64,000 nt of DNA, from NCBI GenBank assembly GCA_019247305.1, contig JAFAPC010000134.1:186001-250000 (forward strand), given 5' to 3'. Shown here piece by piece: positions 8,709-16,705 of the stretch; within the stretch, counting starts at the first letter, position 1, and every line of letters starts with the position of its first letter. Below the pieces are notes generated by a model. It did no database searches and had not been told where the DNA came from. It saw only the letters and a program-made list of their open reading frames with translations. Position numbers and translations under genes: made by a program. The stretch is from Pseudonocardiales bacterium. Lineage in GTDB: Bacteria; Actinomycetota; Actinomycetes; Mycobacteriales; Pseudonocardiaceae.

Positions 8709-9662
8709 GGTGCCGCGGTTAGTCCTTCCAGCGCGTCGGCGATGGCGTTTGCGATCATCGGGGTGACATCGTCAACCCACGCCCATTGGCCATTCGGATT
8801 TATCTCCAAAAATACCCATTCCCCGGTCGGCGTCACGATGAAGTCTAAAGCACCGAACCCGCAGACCCAGGACGGAGGTAAGCTTGACGACCGCTATCCT
8901 GACATGGTCCGGCGTGGAGATTGCCGTGTAAGTCAAGGAGTCGTAGTCTGCCCGCCAGTCGAGGCGACCCCGCTCAGAGGAGGAGTCGATTCGGGCGGCG
9001 AAGCATCGGCCGTCAACTACTACCAAGCGAACTTCGTAATCTTTCTCTATCCATCGCTGGAAAAGACACGCCGTGATGCCGATCGATTCCGCGTCGAGGT
9101 TTTCGATGTCAACTCGTTGCGTATAGATGAAGTCGCGTCCTGTAGCGTGCTTGTACTGCACTCCAGACAGGGGCTTATAGACGATAGGGCCGACTTCCTT
9201 GGCGAACTTCCGCACCGCGTGAAAGTCATTCGTGACGAGCGTCGGTGGCAGAGTCAGCCCAGCTTCTCGTGCGGCGGCGAACTGGACCGGCTTGTATTCG
9301 GCTTGTGCTATGCAGGTGGGATGGTTCAGCCAGGCGGGCATGGCTGCCAATACACCACCCACTCCGAACCTGGCCTCACGTGTGGCCCATGCCGCGTCGT
9401 CAGCATTGAGCGTGGACGGAAGTTGGTAAATCGACGGTCGCCTCCAGTACACCGCACCCACATCATCGAAGCTGACCTCGCGAGCCGGAGTTCGCAGAAT
9501 TCCCGATTGATTCTGGTCTAGTCGCACACTCATCGTCAAGGCTTGTGGGAATTCTGCGGTGTCGAACCGAAATACAGGAACGCCCCGTTCTTCGAGGACG
9601 AGCACGACGTGATCTGCTGTGACATCGACCTGTTCGGTCACGACGACTACGACACGCGACAC
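8702..9662 (-). pseudogene. ATP-grasp peptide ligase (graspetide maturase), frameshifted near its 3' end
   Basis: ATP-grasp maturases join Ser/Thr or Lys side chains to Asp/Glu side chains of a precursor peptide, giving ester or amide macrocycles. The N-terminal part (MSRVVVVVTEQVDVTADHV, then VYWRRPS, IVYKPLSG and FQRWIEKDYEVRLVVVDG) is clear. After LGLR the frame leaves the family pattern and stops at 8772. Skipping one G in the GGG run at 8858-8860 restores FGALDFIV, then FLEINPNGQW, the metal/ATP-binding end of the fold, and a stop at 8702-8704. The restored protein has 319 residues, a normal length. Without the fix the enzyme lacks catalytic residues. A sequencing error is a real alternative to a true lesion. 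Confidence 0.85.
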
Positions 9663-9666
9663 GGCT

Positions 9667-9993
9667 TTAATCTTCTGTTACGTCGTGGTCGCGCTCGTAC
9701 CGGGTCCCGTCATGGGTGTTCGTTGGCGTTTGAGTCGGTCCCGTTGAGTGCTTGGCCGCTTCGATGACATGGTCACCATCGCGAACCATCGCAATCTGGC
9801 GAACAGAATCGTACTCCCACGTGAAGAAGTCAACTGCGGGACAGGACTGCATGGGAAGCGGAGGCTCGGCGAATCGCACCCCGAAGGGACGTGCCGCGCT
9901 GGGAGGCTGGTCCACGACCGGCGTATTACCCTTATACTCACCGTGCGGCAAGACTCCAAACGCGCCCATTGCCGGTTCTGCTGCCAGGCTCAT
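9667..9993 (-). CDS. Graspetide precursor peptide (TgmA-like)
   Basis: This 108-residue peptide has the leader signature RPFGVRFAEP at 35-44, matching the PFxLRxA-type recognition motif of ATP-grasp-modified precursors, and a WEYDSVRQIAMV segment at 59-70. The C-terminal core is rich in Thr, then Asp/Glu: Thr87, Thr89, Thr91 and Thr93, the Asp95-Gly96 pair in THDGTRYERD, then acidic residues at 100, 102, 104, 107 and 108. Thr to Asp/Glu side-chain esters would fit this pattern, and the D-G pair is the expected site for methylation and aspartimide formation. The start has the ribosome site GAGGGAAC. The stop lies 4 bp before the ligase start, so the three genes form one operon. Confidence 0.85.
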   Translation of the reverse strand: MSLAAEPAMGAFGVLPHGEYKGNTPVVDQPPSAARPFGVRFAEPPLPMQSCPAVDFFTWEYDSVRQIAMVRDGDHVIEAAKHSTGPTQTPTNTHDGTRYERDHDVTED

Positions 9994-10031
9994 GCTGTTC
10001 CCTCACTGGTGTCACGACGAGCAGTCTTTTG

Positions 10032-10060
10032 ACCCTACCGTCCGTCACATCCTTTAGCAA
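10032..10060 (-). promoter_or_regulatory. Candidate promoter of the graspetide operon
   Basis: Reading the minus strand, TTGCTA (10060-10055) and TAGGGT (10037-10032) are separated by 17 bp, a good sigma-70-type arrangement. Transcription would begin near 10025, about 30 nt before the precursor ATG at 9993. This is a pattern match by eye only. Confidence 0.4.
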
Positions 10061-10121
10061 CGACTACATCGGGATCAGCGCCTAGCGCGACGCACTCCCG
10101 CGCCCGGGTGCCCGGGAGGGA

Positions 10122-11459
10122 TCAGGGGCGCATGCGGGCGATCAGGCCGGTGTCGTAGTGCCCCGAGACGAATTCTGGGTGCTCCAGCAACTCGGCGTGG
10201 AAAGCCAGGTTGCACTTCGGCCCGGTGACGGTGAACCCGGCCACCGCGACCCGGGCCCGCGCCAATGCCTGCTGCCGATCGCAACCGTGCACCACCAGCT
10301 TGGCCAGCAGCGAGTCGTAGAAGGGCGTCACCGTGGTGCCTGCCGCGTAACCGGCGTCCACCCGCACCCCGTCTCCGGTGGGTTCCACCCAGTCGGTGAC
10401 CAGCCCGGGACCAGGCAGGAACCGCTGCGAGTCCTCCGCGTTGACCCGCAGCTCGATCGCGTGCCCGACCGGGGTGGCAGCGTCGAGGTCACAACCGGGT
10501 TCGGCGCCCGCCGCAATGCGCAGCTGGGCGGCCACCAGGTCCACGCCATAGCGCATCTCGGTGACCGGGTGCTCCACCTGCAGCCGGGTATTCATCTCCA
10601 GGAAGAAAAACTCGCCAGAGTCCTGATCCAGCAGAAACTCTACCGTTCCCGCATTGCGGTAATCCACCGCGGCGGCGGCCACCACCGCAGCGTGCTCCAT
10701 CCGGTGGCGCAAATCCGGCTCAAGCGCGGGCGAGGGGCTCTCCTCGGCAATTTTCTGGTGCCGCCGCTGCACCGAGCAGTCACGCTCCCCCAGCGTGACG
10801 ATTCGGCCATCGGCCAATCCGAGAACCTGCACCTCGACGTGGCGCACCCGCGGGAAGTACCGCTCGACGAACAGCCGCGAGTCACCGAAGAGCCGGTGCG
10901 CGAAGGCGCTGACCCTGGCGTACTCGGTGCGCGCCGCCGCAGCATCGGCCGCCACCGCCATACCCATCCCGCCACCCCCGACGGCAGCCTTGAGCATCAC
11001 CGGGAAGCCGACCTTTTCGGCGTCAGCAACCGCGGCGGCCTCGGTGGCCACCGCGTCCGTCGAACCGGGCGCCACCGGCACCCCGGCGGCTGCCACGGTC
11101 TCCCGGGCGGTCACCTTGTCACCCATCGCAGAGATCGCCTCGGCACGGGGACCGACCCACACCAGACCGGCATCGCACACCGCCTGGGCGAACCCGGGAT
11201 CCTCAGCCAAGAACCCGTAGCCGGGGTGCACCGCGGCCGCGCGGGTCCGCCGGGCGGCGTCCAGGAGCTGGTGAGTGTCCCGGTAGGCCTGTGCGGGTGG
11301 CCCGGTCAGCTCCACCACGTCGTCGGCCTCGGCGACGAACGGCAGGTCAGTGTCCACGGAGGAGCGCACGGCGACGGTCCGTAGTCCCAGGCTCCGTGCC
11401 GAGCGGATGATCCGCCGGGCGATCTCACCCCGGTTAGCGATCAGCACCGACTCAAACAC
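10122..11459 (-). CDS. accC: Biotin carboxylase (acetyl-CoA carboxylase subunit, AccC type)
   Basis: The enzyme carboxylates biotin on a carrier protein with ATP and bicarbonate, the first half-reaction of acyl-CoA carboxylases. The 445-residue protein starts FESVLIANRGEIARRI, has the ATP-grasp glycine loop KAAVGGGGMGM near 160, the VEVQVLGL segment and the signature EMNTRLQVEHPVTE near 290, and ends at the biotin carboxylase C-terminal domain. No biotinyl carrier domain is attached, so it is the bacterial AccC type rather than the fused actinobacterial AccA3 type. It has no carboxyltransferase neighbour here, so its acyl-CoA partner is unknown. Confidence 0.9.
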   Translation of the reverse strand: MFESVLIANRGEIARRIIRSARSLGLRTVAVRSSVDTDLPFVAEADDVVELTGPPAQAYRDTHQLLDAARRTRAAAVHPGYGFLAEDPGFAQAVCDAGLVWVGPRAEAISAMGDKVTARETVAAAGVPVAPGSTDAVATEAAAVADAEKVGFPVMLKAAVGGGGMGMAVAADAAAARTEYARVSAFAHRLFGDSRLFVERYFPRVRHVEVQVLGLADGRIVTLGERDCSVQRRHQKIAEESPSPALEPDLRHRMEHAAVVAAAAVDYRNAGTVEFLLDQDSGEFFFLEMNTRLQVEHPVTEMRYGVDLVAAQLRIAAGAEPGCDLDAATPVGHAIELRVNAEDSQRFLPGPGLVTDWVEPTGDGVRVDAGYAAGTTVTPFYDSLLAKLVVHGCDRQQALARARVAVAGFTVTGPKCNLAFHAELLEHPEFVSGHYDTGLIARMRP

Positions 11460-11504
11460 GGGCCCTCACCTTCCCCACCGCCAACGGTCATCGCAGGACC
11501 CTAC

Positions 11505-12005
11505 CTACATCTCTTCTCCGTGGTGTTCGGCGAGGCGCCGGCGGGACTCCTCGATCTCCGCCTCGGCGGTGGCCCGTCCGACCCAGGACGTGCCACCCTG
11601 CACGAACTTGCCCGGCTCGAGGTCCTTGTAGACCTCAAAGAAGTGCTGGATCTCCAACTTGTCGAATTCCGGGACGTGGTCGATGTCGCGGAGATGCTCT
11701 TGGCGGGTATCGGCCGCCGGGACACACAGCACCTTATCGTCCTGGCCGTGCTCGTCGCTCATCCGGAACATGCCGATCGGGCGGCACCGGATGACACAGC
11801 CGGGGAAGGTGGGCTCGCCAACGAGCACCATGGCGTCCAAGGGGTCGCCGTCCCGGCCGAGGGTGTCCTCGATAAAGCCGTAGTCAACCGGGTACGAGGT
11901 CGCCGTGAACAAGGTCCGATCCAGCCGGATACGGCCGGTCTTGTGGTCCAGTTCGTACTTGTTGCGGTGCCCCTTGGGGATCTCGACGACCACGTCGAAC
12001 TCCAT
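11505..12005 (-). CDS. ppa: Inorganic pyrophosphatase (family I)
   Basis: The enzyme hydrolyses pyrophosphate to phosphate in the cytoplasm. The 166-residue length is standard. The start [18 protein letters not shown] is classic, with [19 protein letters not shown] and the metal-binding [11 protein letters not shown] near 60-72 and KVLCVP near 100. A frame continuing upstream to 12113 is open, but the ATG at 12005 has the strong ribosome site GGAGGAG and the conserved N-terminus. It is followed by accC 45 bp downstream on the same strand. Confidence 0.96.
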   Translation of the reverse strand: MEFDVVVEIPKGHRNKYELDHKTGRIRLDRTLFTATSYPVDYGFIEDTLGRDGDPLDAMVLVGEPTFPGCVIRCRPIGMFRMSDEHGQDDKVLCVPAADTRQEHLRDIDHVPEFDKLEIQHFFEVYKDLEPGKFVQGGTSWVGRATAEAEIEESRRRLAEHHGEEM

Positions 12006-12371
12006 CTCGACTCCTCCTCGTCTCCACCTCTCACGGCAGGGCACCCGCCCGGTTACTGGCGGGTCAGCTCCGGTGAGTGCCACGACGCGCGCGGTCTTGT
12101 GGTGCGCTCCCAAGCCACCTCACCGCGGTTTTACAGCAGCCCCCTCGGCCGTGAGGCCACTCTAGCGGCAGAACCGGTTCAGCCGGGAGGCGTACTTTGT
12201 CCCGTTCTCACGGTTTGTCCTGTTTCCTTGTTCTGCTTGCGGTCGATCAGCCTGCTGGAAGGGGCCTGGTGACGCGATTACCCGCGCTGTCGCGGGGGTA
12301 GTTGGTACAGGAGGTCAACGGGATGCGGCGAAGGCGGTGATCGTGGTGACTGGGCGCAGCGGGGGAAGCCG
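12006..12371. other. Divergent intergenic region
   Basis: This 366-bp stretch separates the start of ppa from the divergent membrane-protein gene. It should hold both promoters. GGGGGAAG just before 12372 serves as the ribosome site. I see no further gene or clear repeat. Confidence 0.4.
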
Positions 12372-12857
12372 ATGACGGGCCTGCTCCGGTGGACTGGGAT
12401 CGGAAAACTCATCTCCTTTTACCGGTACATTGCTTTCAACGGTCCACGGGTCACAACGGCGTTAGGTGTTGTGCTCCTGCTGGGCGTCGGTGCGATTCGG
12501 CTGTACTGGCTGGCCGGTGGCTTTCTCCTGCCACGCTACCCGACCTATCTGGCGGCGTTTTTCGTGCTGCTGGTCACGACGGTACTGCTGGCGTCGGTGA
12601 GCATGGTGATGGGCCGATGGCCAGGGTTGGTCATGACGGGGTGGGCATTGGGCAGCCTGGTGTCGATGGCATCGATTGCGATGTACTTCGTGAGCCGCAC
12701 CGCAGGCCTGCCTGACTTACCGCGCCTGGTGGGCCGGTGGGACTACCCACTGGGCACCTTCGCCATAGCGCTCGCAGCGCTGTTTGCGGTCTTGCACTTC
12801 TCGGTCCTCACCGGAATGAACGTGGCCTATCCCCAGCGGCGGTGCTGGCATGACTGA
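12372..12857 (+). CDS. Membrane protein of the cytochrome b-molybdopterin operon
   Basis: The 161-residue protein has about four hydrophobic segments (roughly residues 28-50, 58-80, 86-108 and 130-150) and no enzymatic motif. I do not recognise a named family. It sits 11 bp before the cytochrome b-molybdopterin gene with the same strand, so it is probably a membrane subunit or assembly partner of that enzyme. The start has the ribosome site GGGGGAAG. Confidence 0.7.
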   Translation: MTGLLRWTGIGKLISFYRYIAFNGPRVTTALGVVLLLGVGAIRLYWLAGGFLLPRYPTYLAAFFVLLVTTVLLASVSMVMGRWPGLVMTGWALGSLVSMASIAMYFVSRTAGLPDLPRLVGRWDYPLGTFAIALAALFAVLHFSVLTGMNVAYPQRRCWHD

Positions 12858-12868
12858 AGGAAATCGTC

Positions 12869-14359
12869 GTGACACAGCTTGACTATCCCGCCTGGCTGCG
12901 GATCGAGCACTGGGTGAACGTCCTCTTCGTGACCCTACTCATCCGCAGCGGGATCGAGATCCTCGGAACCCATCCCAAGCTGTACCGGGGCTATGACAGC
13001 AAACCCGGCAGCGAATGGGCCAGGTTCACCCGCAAGACCATGCCCACCGACAAGCTCTACGACACCCTGGACGAGGAAGAATCGTACTCCGCTATTATTT
13101 CTTTGCCCGGCCACAAGAATCTTGGGATGGGCCGGCATTGGCACTTCATCACCGTGATAGGTTGGATTCTCACCGGAATCTCCTACTATATTCTGCTGTT
13201 CGCGACCGGCCAGTGGCACCGCTACATCCCGTACTCGTGGTCGATCTTTTCCGACGCATGGAACGACATGCTGACCTACCTGAGCTTCAAGCTGCCGCCG
13301 CTGCTGCCCGGGCAGCCCTTGGATGCGATCCAGAAGCTCACCTACGCCGGCGTGATATTCATCCTGGCGCCTTTCCTGATCTTGACTGGCGCTGCGCAGT
13401 CGCCGGCGATCGAGGCGCGTTTCCCGTGGTATGTGCGGCTGTGGGGTGGTCGGCAGGGGGCGCGCAGCCTGCATTTCCTTGGTCTGCTCGCCTTCATCGC
13501 CTTCATCGCTGTGCATCTGATGATGGTCGGCCTGTGGGGGTGGATCCCACTCAACGCACTGATGATCTTCGGTCACGTACGTCATCTGAGTTGGGCGCTC
13601 CCAGCCTCGCTGACCCTCATCGCCGCGATCGTGATGGTCCACGTCGCGGCCACGATATGGAGCTTGCGCAGTCCCCGCACGGTGCAGCGGGCGCTCGGCT
13701 CGATCATTAGCTATGGCCGGCGGCAGTTACTGCGCCCGATGACCTCCCGGCAGAACTACGCACCCTCGCAGCTGTCCACCGAGCACAGGGTCAACGGCAA
13801 ACCTCCGGACACCGACGAGTACAAGGTCATGGCCGTGCACGACTTCCTCGACTGGAAGCTGGACGTCGGCGGCCTGGTGGAGAATCCTAGGACTTTCACC
13901 CTGGCGGAGCTGCGCGCGCTGGGCGGAAAGCAGACCCAGCGGGTGATGCACAACTGCATCCAAGGCTGGTCAAGCATCGGCGAATGGAGCGGCGTGCCGT
14001 TCCGTACTATGATCGATCTGGTCAAGCCGCTCCCGCAGGCTCGCCACGTCTGTTTCCTGACGATGCAGGACACCGGCCGGGACGAGCCCAGTGCGGAAGG
14101 CGCTGGACAGTTCTACGAGATTCTCGACCTCGACCTGGTGCGCCACCCGCAGTGCCTGCTGGCGTACGAGATGAACGGGCAGCCGCTGCCGATCAAGCAC
14201 GGTGCCCCGCTGCGCCTACGGATTGAGAACCAGGTCGGTTTCAAAATGGCTAAGTGGATCGAGCGCATCGAATTCATTTCCGGTTACCGCGGTATCGGTG
14301 AGGGCATGGGCGGTTGGCGTGAGGACAACGTGTTCTACGATAAGGACGTTGCAATCTGA
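12869..14359 (+). CDS. Fused cytochrome b561-like / sulfite-oxidase-family molybdopterin oxidoreductase
   Basis: The 496-residue protein joins a membrane part to a soluble redox part. Residues 1-280 hold several membrane segments with histidines suited to heme b (LRIEHWVNVLFVTLLIRSGIE, MGRHWHFITVIGWILTGISYY, LHFLGLLAFIAFIAVHLMMVG). From about 325 the sulfite-oxidase-type molybdopterin fold follows, with the cofactor ligand Cys363 in MHNCIQGWSSIGEWSGVPF and GHAPLR-like and KWIERIEF segments near the end. It should pass electrons between a molybdenum site and the membrane quinone pool or a carrier. The substrate is unknown. The start is a GTG. The next gene overlaps its stop (TGATG). Confidence 0.85.
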   Translation: MTQLDYPAWLRIEHWVNVLFVTLLIRSGIEILGTHPKLYRGYDSKPGSEWARFTRKTMPTDKLYDTLDEEESYSAIISLPGHKNLGMGRHWHFITVIGWILTGISYYILLFATGQWHRYIPYSWSIFSDAWNDMLTYLSFKLPPLLPGQPLDAIQKLTYAGVIFILAPFLILTGAAQSPAIEARFPWYVRLWGGRQGARSLHFLGLLAFIAFIAVHLMMVGLWGWIPLNALMIFGHVRHLSWALPASLTLIAAIVMVHVAATIWSLRSPRTVQRALGSIISYGRRQLLRPMTSRQNYAPSQLSTEHRVNGKPPDTDEYKVMAVHDFLDWKLDVGGLVENPRTFTLAELRALGGKQTQRVMHNCIQGWSSIGEWSGVPFRTMIDLVKPLPQARHVCFLTMQDTGRDEPSAEGAGQFYEILDLDLVRHPQCLLAYEMNGQPLPIKHGAPLRLRIENQVGFKMAKWIERIEFISGYRGIGEGMGGWREDNVFYDKDVAI

Positions 14360-14622
14360 TGGACGCTGCCGACACCATCCGCTCCGACATCACGGTGCTC
14401 ACCGACGAGCAGAAAGACCGGGTCCGCCAGCAGCTCCGCCGCAGGCTCGGGAGCTGCCAGCACTGCGGTGGCGAGGAGTTTCTCATCGGCGAAGCCCTGT
14501 TTCTGGGATTCCTGTTCGTCAGCGAGGACTCCGACGCCTTCATGGTGGCTCTCACCTGTCTCAACCCCGAGTGTCCCGCTCCCCATACCGGAATCAGGCT
14601 GGCTGGACCCCAGTTCCTCTAG
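14359..14622 (+). CDS. Small Cys-rich (zinc-ribbon-like) protein
   Basis: This 87-residue protein overlaps the stop of the molybdopterin gene by one base, so it belongs to that operon. It has a CQHCGGEEF pair near residue 33 and a second pair CLNPECPAP near 69, spaced as in a zinc ribbon. No family is recognised. A role in assembling or regulating the oxidoreductase is inference from position alone. Confidence 0.6.
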   Translation: MDAADTIRSDITVLTDEQKDRVRQQLRRRLGSCQHCGGEEFLIGEALFLGFLFVSEDSDAFMVALTCLNPECPAPHTGIRLAGPQFL

Positions 14623-14953
14623 CGTCCTCCAGCGCCACCCTCGGCCGCGCGAGACCGAGGCGTTCGACCAGCGGTAACACCTCACGCAACTCGCAGCGCA
14701 GCGATTCATAGCGCGCCCGCTCATCCGGCGCGAGCTCTCCCCGCCGGTGGTAGTACGCTAGTCGCTCTAGCCGGCCGTACAGCAGCGTTCCCCACCGAAT
14801 GCTGAAGTCGTAGACCCGCGCGCTGTTGTGTGACTGGTCCGGGTCGGACGCTAACTCCCGCAGGGCCTTCACATGGGCGAACAACAAATCAAGGTCAACG
14901 TGGATGCCCGCTACCCGACTGGTGCTTGACTCATCGCTCACATCGATCCTCAC
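14594..14953 (-). CDS. Hypothetical protein
   Basis: This 119-residue protein is rich in Arg, Leu and Glu, probably helical, with the segment VYDFSIRWGTLLYGRLERLAYYHRRGELAPDERARYESL in its middle. It has no membrane segment or known motif. Its 3' end overlaps the convergent zinc-ribbon gene by 29 bp. It lies just downstream of the lipoprotein gene on the same strand, so the two may be co-transcribed. Confidence 0.5.
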   Translation of the reverse strand: MRIDVSDESSTSRVAGIHVDLDLLFAHVKALRELASDPDQSHNSARVYDFSIRWGTLLYGRLERLAYYHRRGELAPDERARYESLRCELREVLPLVERLGLARPRVALEDARGTGVQPA

Positions 14954-14957
14954 GCGG

Positions 14958-16040
14958 TCAGAGACTCGGTTTGGCGACGCTTACCACATACGGCTGTCCC
15001 TGGAGGGCGAGATAGACCCGCTCAGGGCCGACTGCCAGGCCCGACAGTGGTGCCTGCTTGGCCTCGCCCTGCAGGGCGCTCCGGAAATCGATCGTGGTGA
15101 GGATCGGGAAGATCTGGTCGTGGTAGCCCTCGAAACTGTTCGTTGCCAGCACCACCAGCCTGTGCTCCGTCGCCGCGTAAACCCGGGTCTCATCCACACC
15201 CAGGTAGTGCACAGGCTCGCCCAGATGGGCCTGCGCGACCACCTCCAGACCCTCACCACTGCGCTGGGAATCCACCGCGAATATGCGGTCGGTGCCCTTT
15301 TCTGCGACGTAGAGGCGCGAGGACGTGACCACGTCGCCGACGGCCTTCTCGGCGCTGATGCCGATCGCACCCTCCCTCTGCACCGAACCCGGGCTGCCCT
15401 TGTAGTGGGTGATGCCGCCGGGGCCAGACAGGTGATAGTCGAGAAGCCGTCCCCGCGTGGCGCCCTCCACCCTCGCCCCCGGCCCCGCCGGTACCTGCTG
15501 GGAGGGCAAGACCATGTCGTTGTGCACATCCACCGGGGTCACCGTTGAGCGGTCCGCGGACAGGGCGAGTAGATGCGCGGAACCGGAATCCAGGGCAAGA
15601 AAAGACGGCGACGGCCCGGCCACCATGGCTTTCACCTCGCGCACGTCCCCGTCGCTGAGGACGGCGACTCGGCCCAGTTTCGGCTGTGGTAAGTACACCA
15701 CCGCGTGGGTGGCATCGGTGACAAGATCGTCCCCGCTATCCACAAACGGCTCGGACAGCGTGGTGCCCACCTTAGGCGCTGCGCTGGACTGCTCCGATAG
15801 ATCGATCTTCGCGATCCTGCGATCGTCAGTCAGCGCAAAAAGGGCGTGCGCATGGGCGGACCAGACCAGGTCGTGCACCGGCACGCCAACCCGCACAGCA
15901 CCAACGCGGGCCGCGGCGCCCACCGAACCGCCGGCCGCCGAGCACCCAGCCAGAAAAAACAGGACCGCCACCACAAACAGGATCCCGCCGCGCGCGTCCC
16001 CGCGCAGCCACGGGTTCCACATTACGGCGACCTTGACCAT
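14958..16040 (-). CDS. Predicted beta-propeller-like lipoprotein
   Basis: The protein has a hydrophobic N-terminus ending in a lipobox (FFLAGC), so it is exported and lipid-anchored. The mature part has repeated short segments of the kind HDLVWSAHAHALFALTDD, LVTDATHAVVYLPQ, FLALDSGSAHLLALSAD and HYLGVDETRVYAATEHRLVVLAT, each about 45 residues apart, as in six- or seven-bladed propellers. No enzymatic residues are evident. The start could be the ATG at 16040 or one at 16061. It resembles surface propeller lipoproteins of actinomycetes with unknown ligands. Confidence 0.65.
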   Translation of the reverse strand: MVKVAVMWNPWLRGDARGGILFVVAVLFFLAGCSAAGGSVGAAARVGAVRVGVPVHDLVWSAHAHALFALTDDRRIAKIDLSEQSSAAPKVGTTLSEPFVDSGDDLVTDATHAVVYLPQPKLGRVAVLSDGDVREVKAMVAGPSPSFLALDSGSAHLLALSADRSTVTPVDVHNDMVLPSQQVPAGPGARVEGATRGRLLDYHLSGPGGITHYKGSPGSVQREGAIGISAEKAVGDVVTSSRLYVAEKGTDRIFAVDSQRSGEGLEVVAQAHLGEPVHYLGVDETRVYAATEHRLVVLATNSFEGYHDQIFPILTTIDFRSALQGEAKQAPLSGLAVGPERVYLALQGQPYVVSVAKPSL

Positions 16041-16240
16041 GCACCGGACCTTCCAGAACACGTTCGTGGACTACCCCAAGCGGCTACCCCTTCCTGCGCA
16101 AACCAAACAGAGCAGTCGCGTGATGAGGAGACCAGCCCGGCGAAGCGGGCCTGCAGGAGATCGACCTAGAGTGCTCACAGCTACAGTGGGCACTCTGACG
16201 TTGGGTATGTGGGACATCGAGCATTGGGGGGTGATCTCCT

Positions 16241-16480
16241 GTGAGCACGCAGGCCCACGACCGCATCACGATCGAGCCTGACAAGATGGATGGCCAGCCC
16301 TGCATCCGGGACCTTCGCTTCCCCGTCGTCACCGTGCTGCGGATGCTCACCGGAGGAATGAGCGTCGACGACATCGTCGATGAGCATCCGGATTTCCAAC
16401 CTGAAGACATTCCTGCGGCGCTGAACTATGCTGCTGAGGCGCTCGCCGAGCACTACTACCCGCTGAGGCCGCCTGCGTGA
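16241..16480 (+). CDS. DUF433 protein (antitoxin-like)
   Basis: The 79-residue protein matches the DUF433 pattern: DRITIEPDKMDGQPCIRDLRFPVVTVLRML then GMSVDDIVDEHPDFQPEDIPAALNYAAE. DUF433 proteins are small winged-helix-like proteins often placed directly before a DUF5615 PIN-like protein and treated as its antitoxin. The GTG start at 16241 follows GGGGGTGATC. The next frame begins inside its stop codon and is the expected partner, but truncated. Confidence 0.85.
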   Translation: MSTQAHDRITIEPDKMDGQPCIRDLRFPVVTVLRMLTGGMSVDDIVDEHPDFQPEDIPAALNYAAEALAEHYYPLRPPA

Positions 16481-16611
16481 GGTTCCTGATCGATGAGAAC
16501 CTCTCGCCCCGAATCTGCGCACTGCTGAGTGCCGGTGGGCACCACGCCACCCACATTCGCGACCACGGCATGACCGGGGTTCCTGCCGATCGTGGTGCGC
16601 CGATGAGCTAG
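16477..16611 (+). pseudogene. Truncated DUF5615 PIN-like toxin remnant
   Basis: A GTG at 16477 overlaps the DUF433 stop and opens a frame of only 44 residues. It begins MRFLIDENLSPRICALLSAG and continues HATHIRDHGMTG, the N-terminal third of DUF5615 PIN-like proteins, including the first acidic site (DEN). It then runs into unrelated residues and a TAG at 16609. Full-length relatives have about 110-120 residues and need later acidic residues, so this copy is almost certainly inactive. Confidence 0.75.
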
Positions 16612-16705
16612 CGTGGTTGATCGAGTGCCGGACCACGAGGGAAAGCGCCGGGGAACTTCGAGGGGAAGACGGGATGAGATCATGATCGACGGAGGGATAT
16701 CTGTA

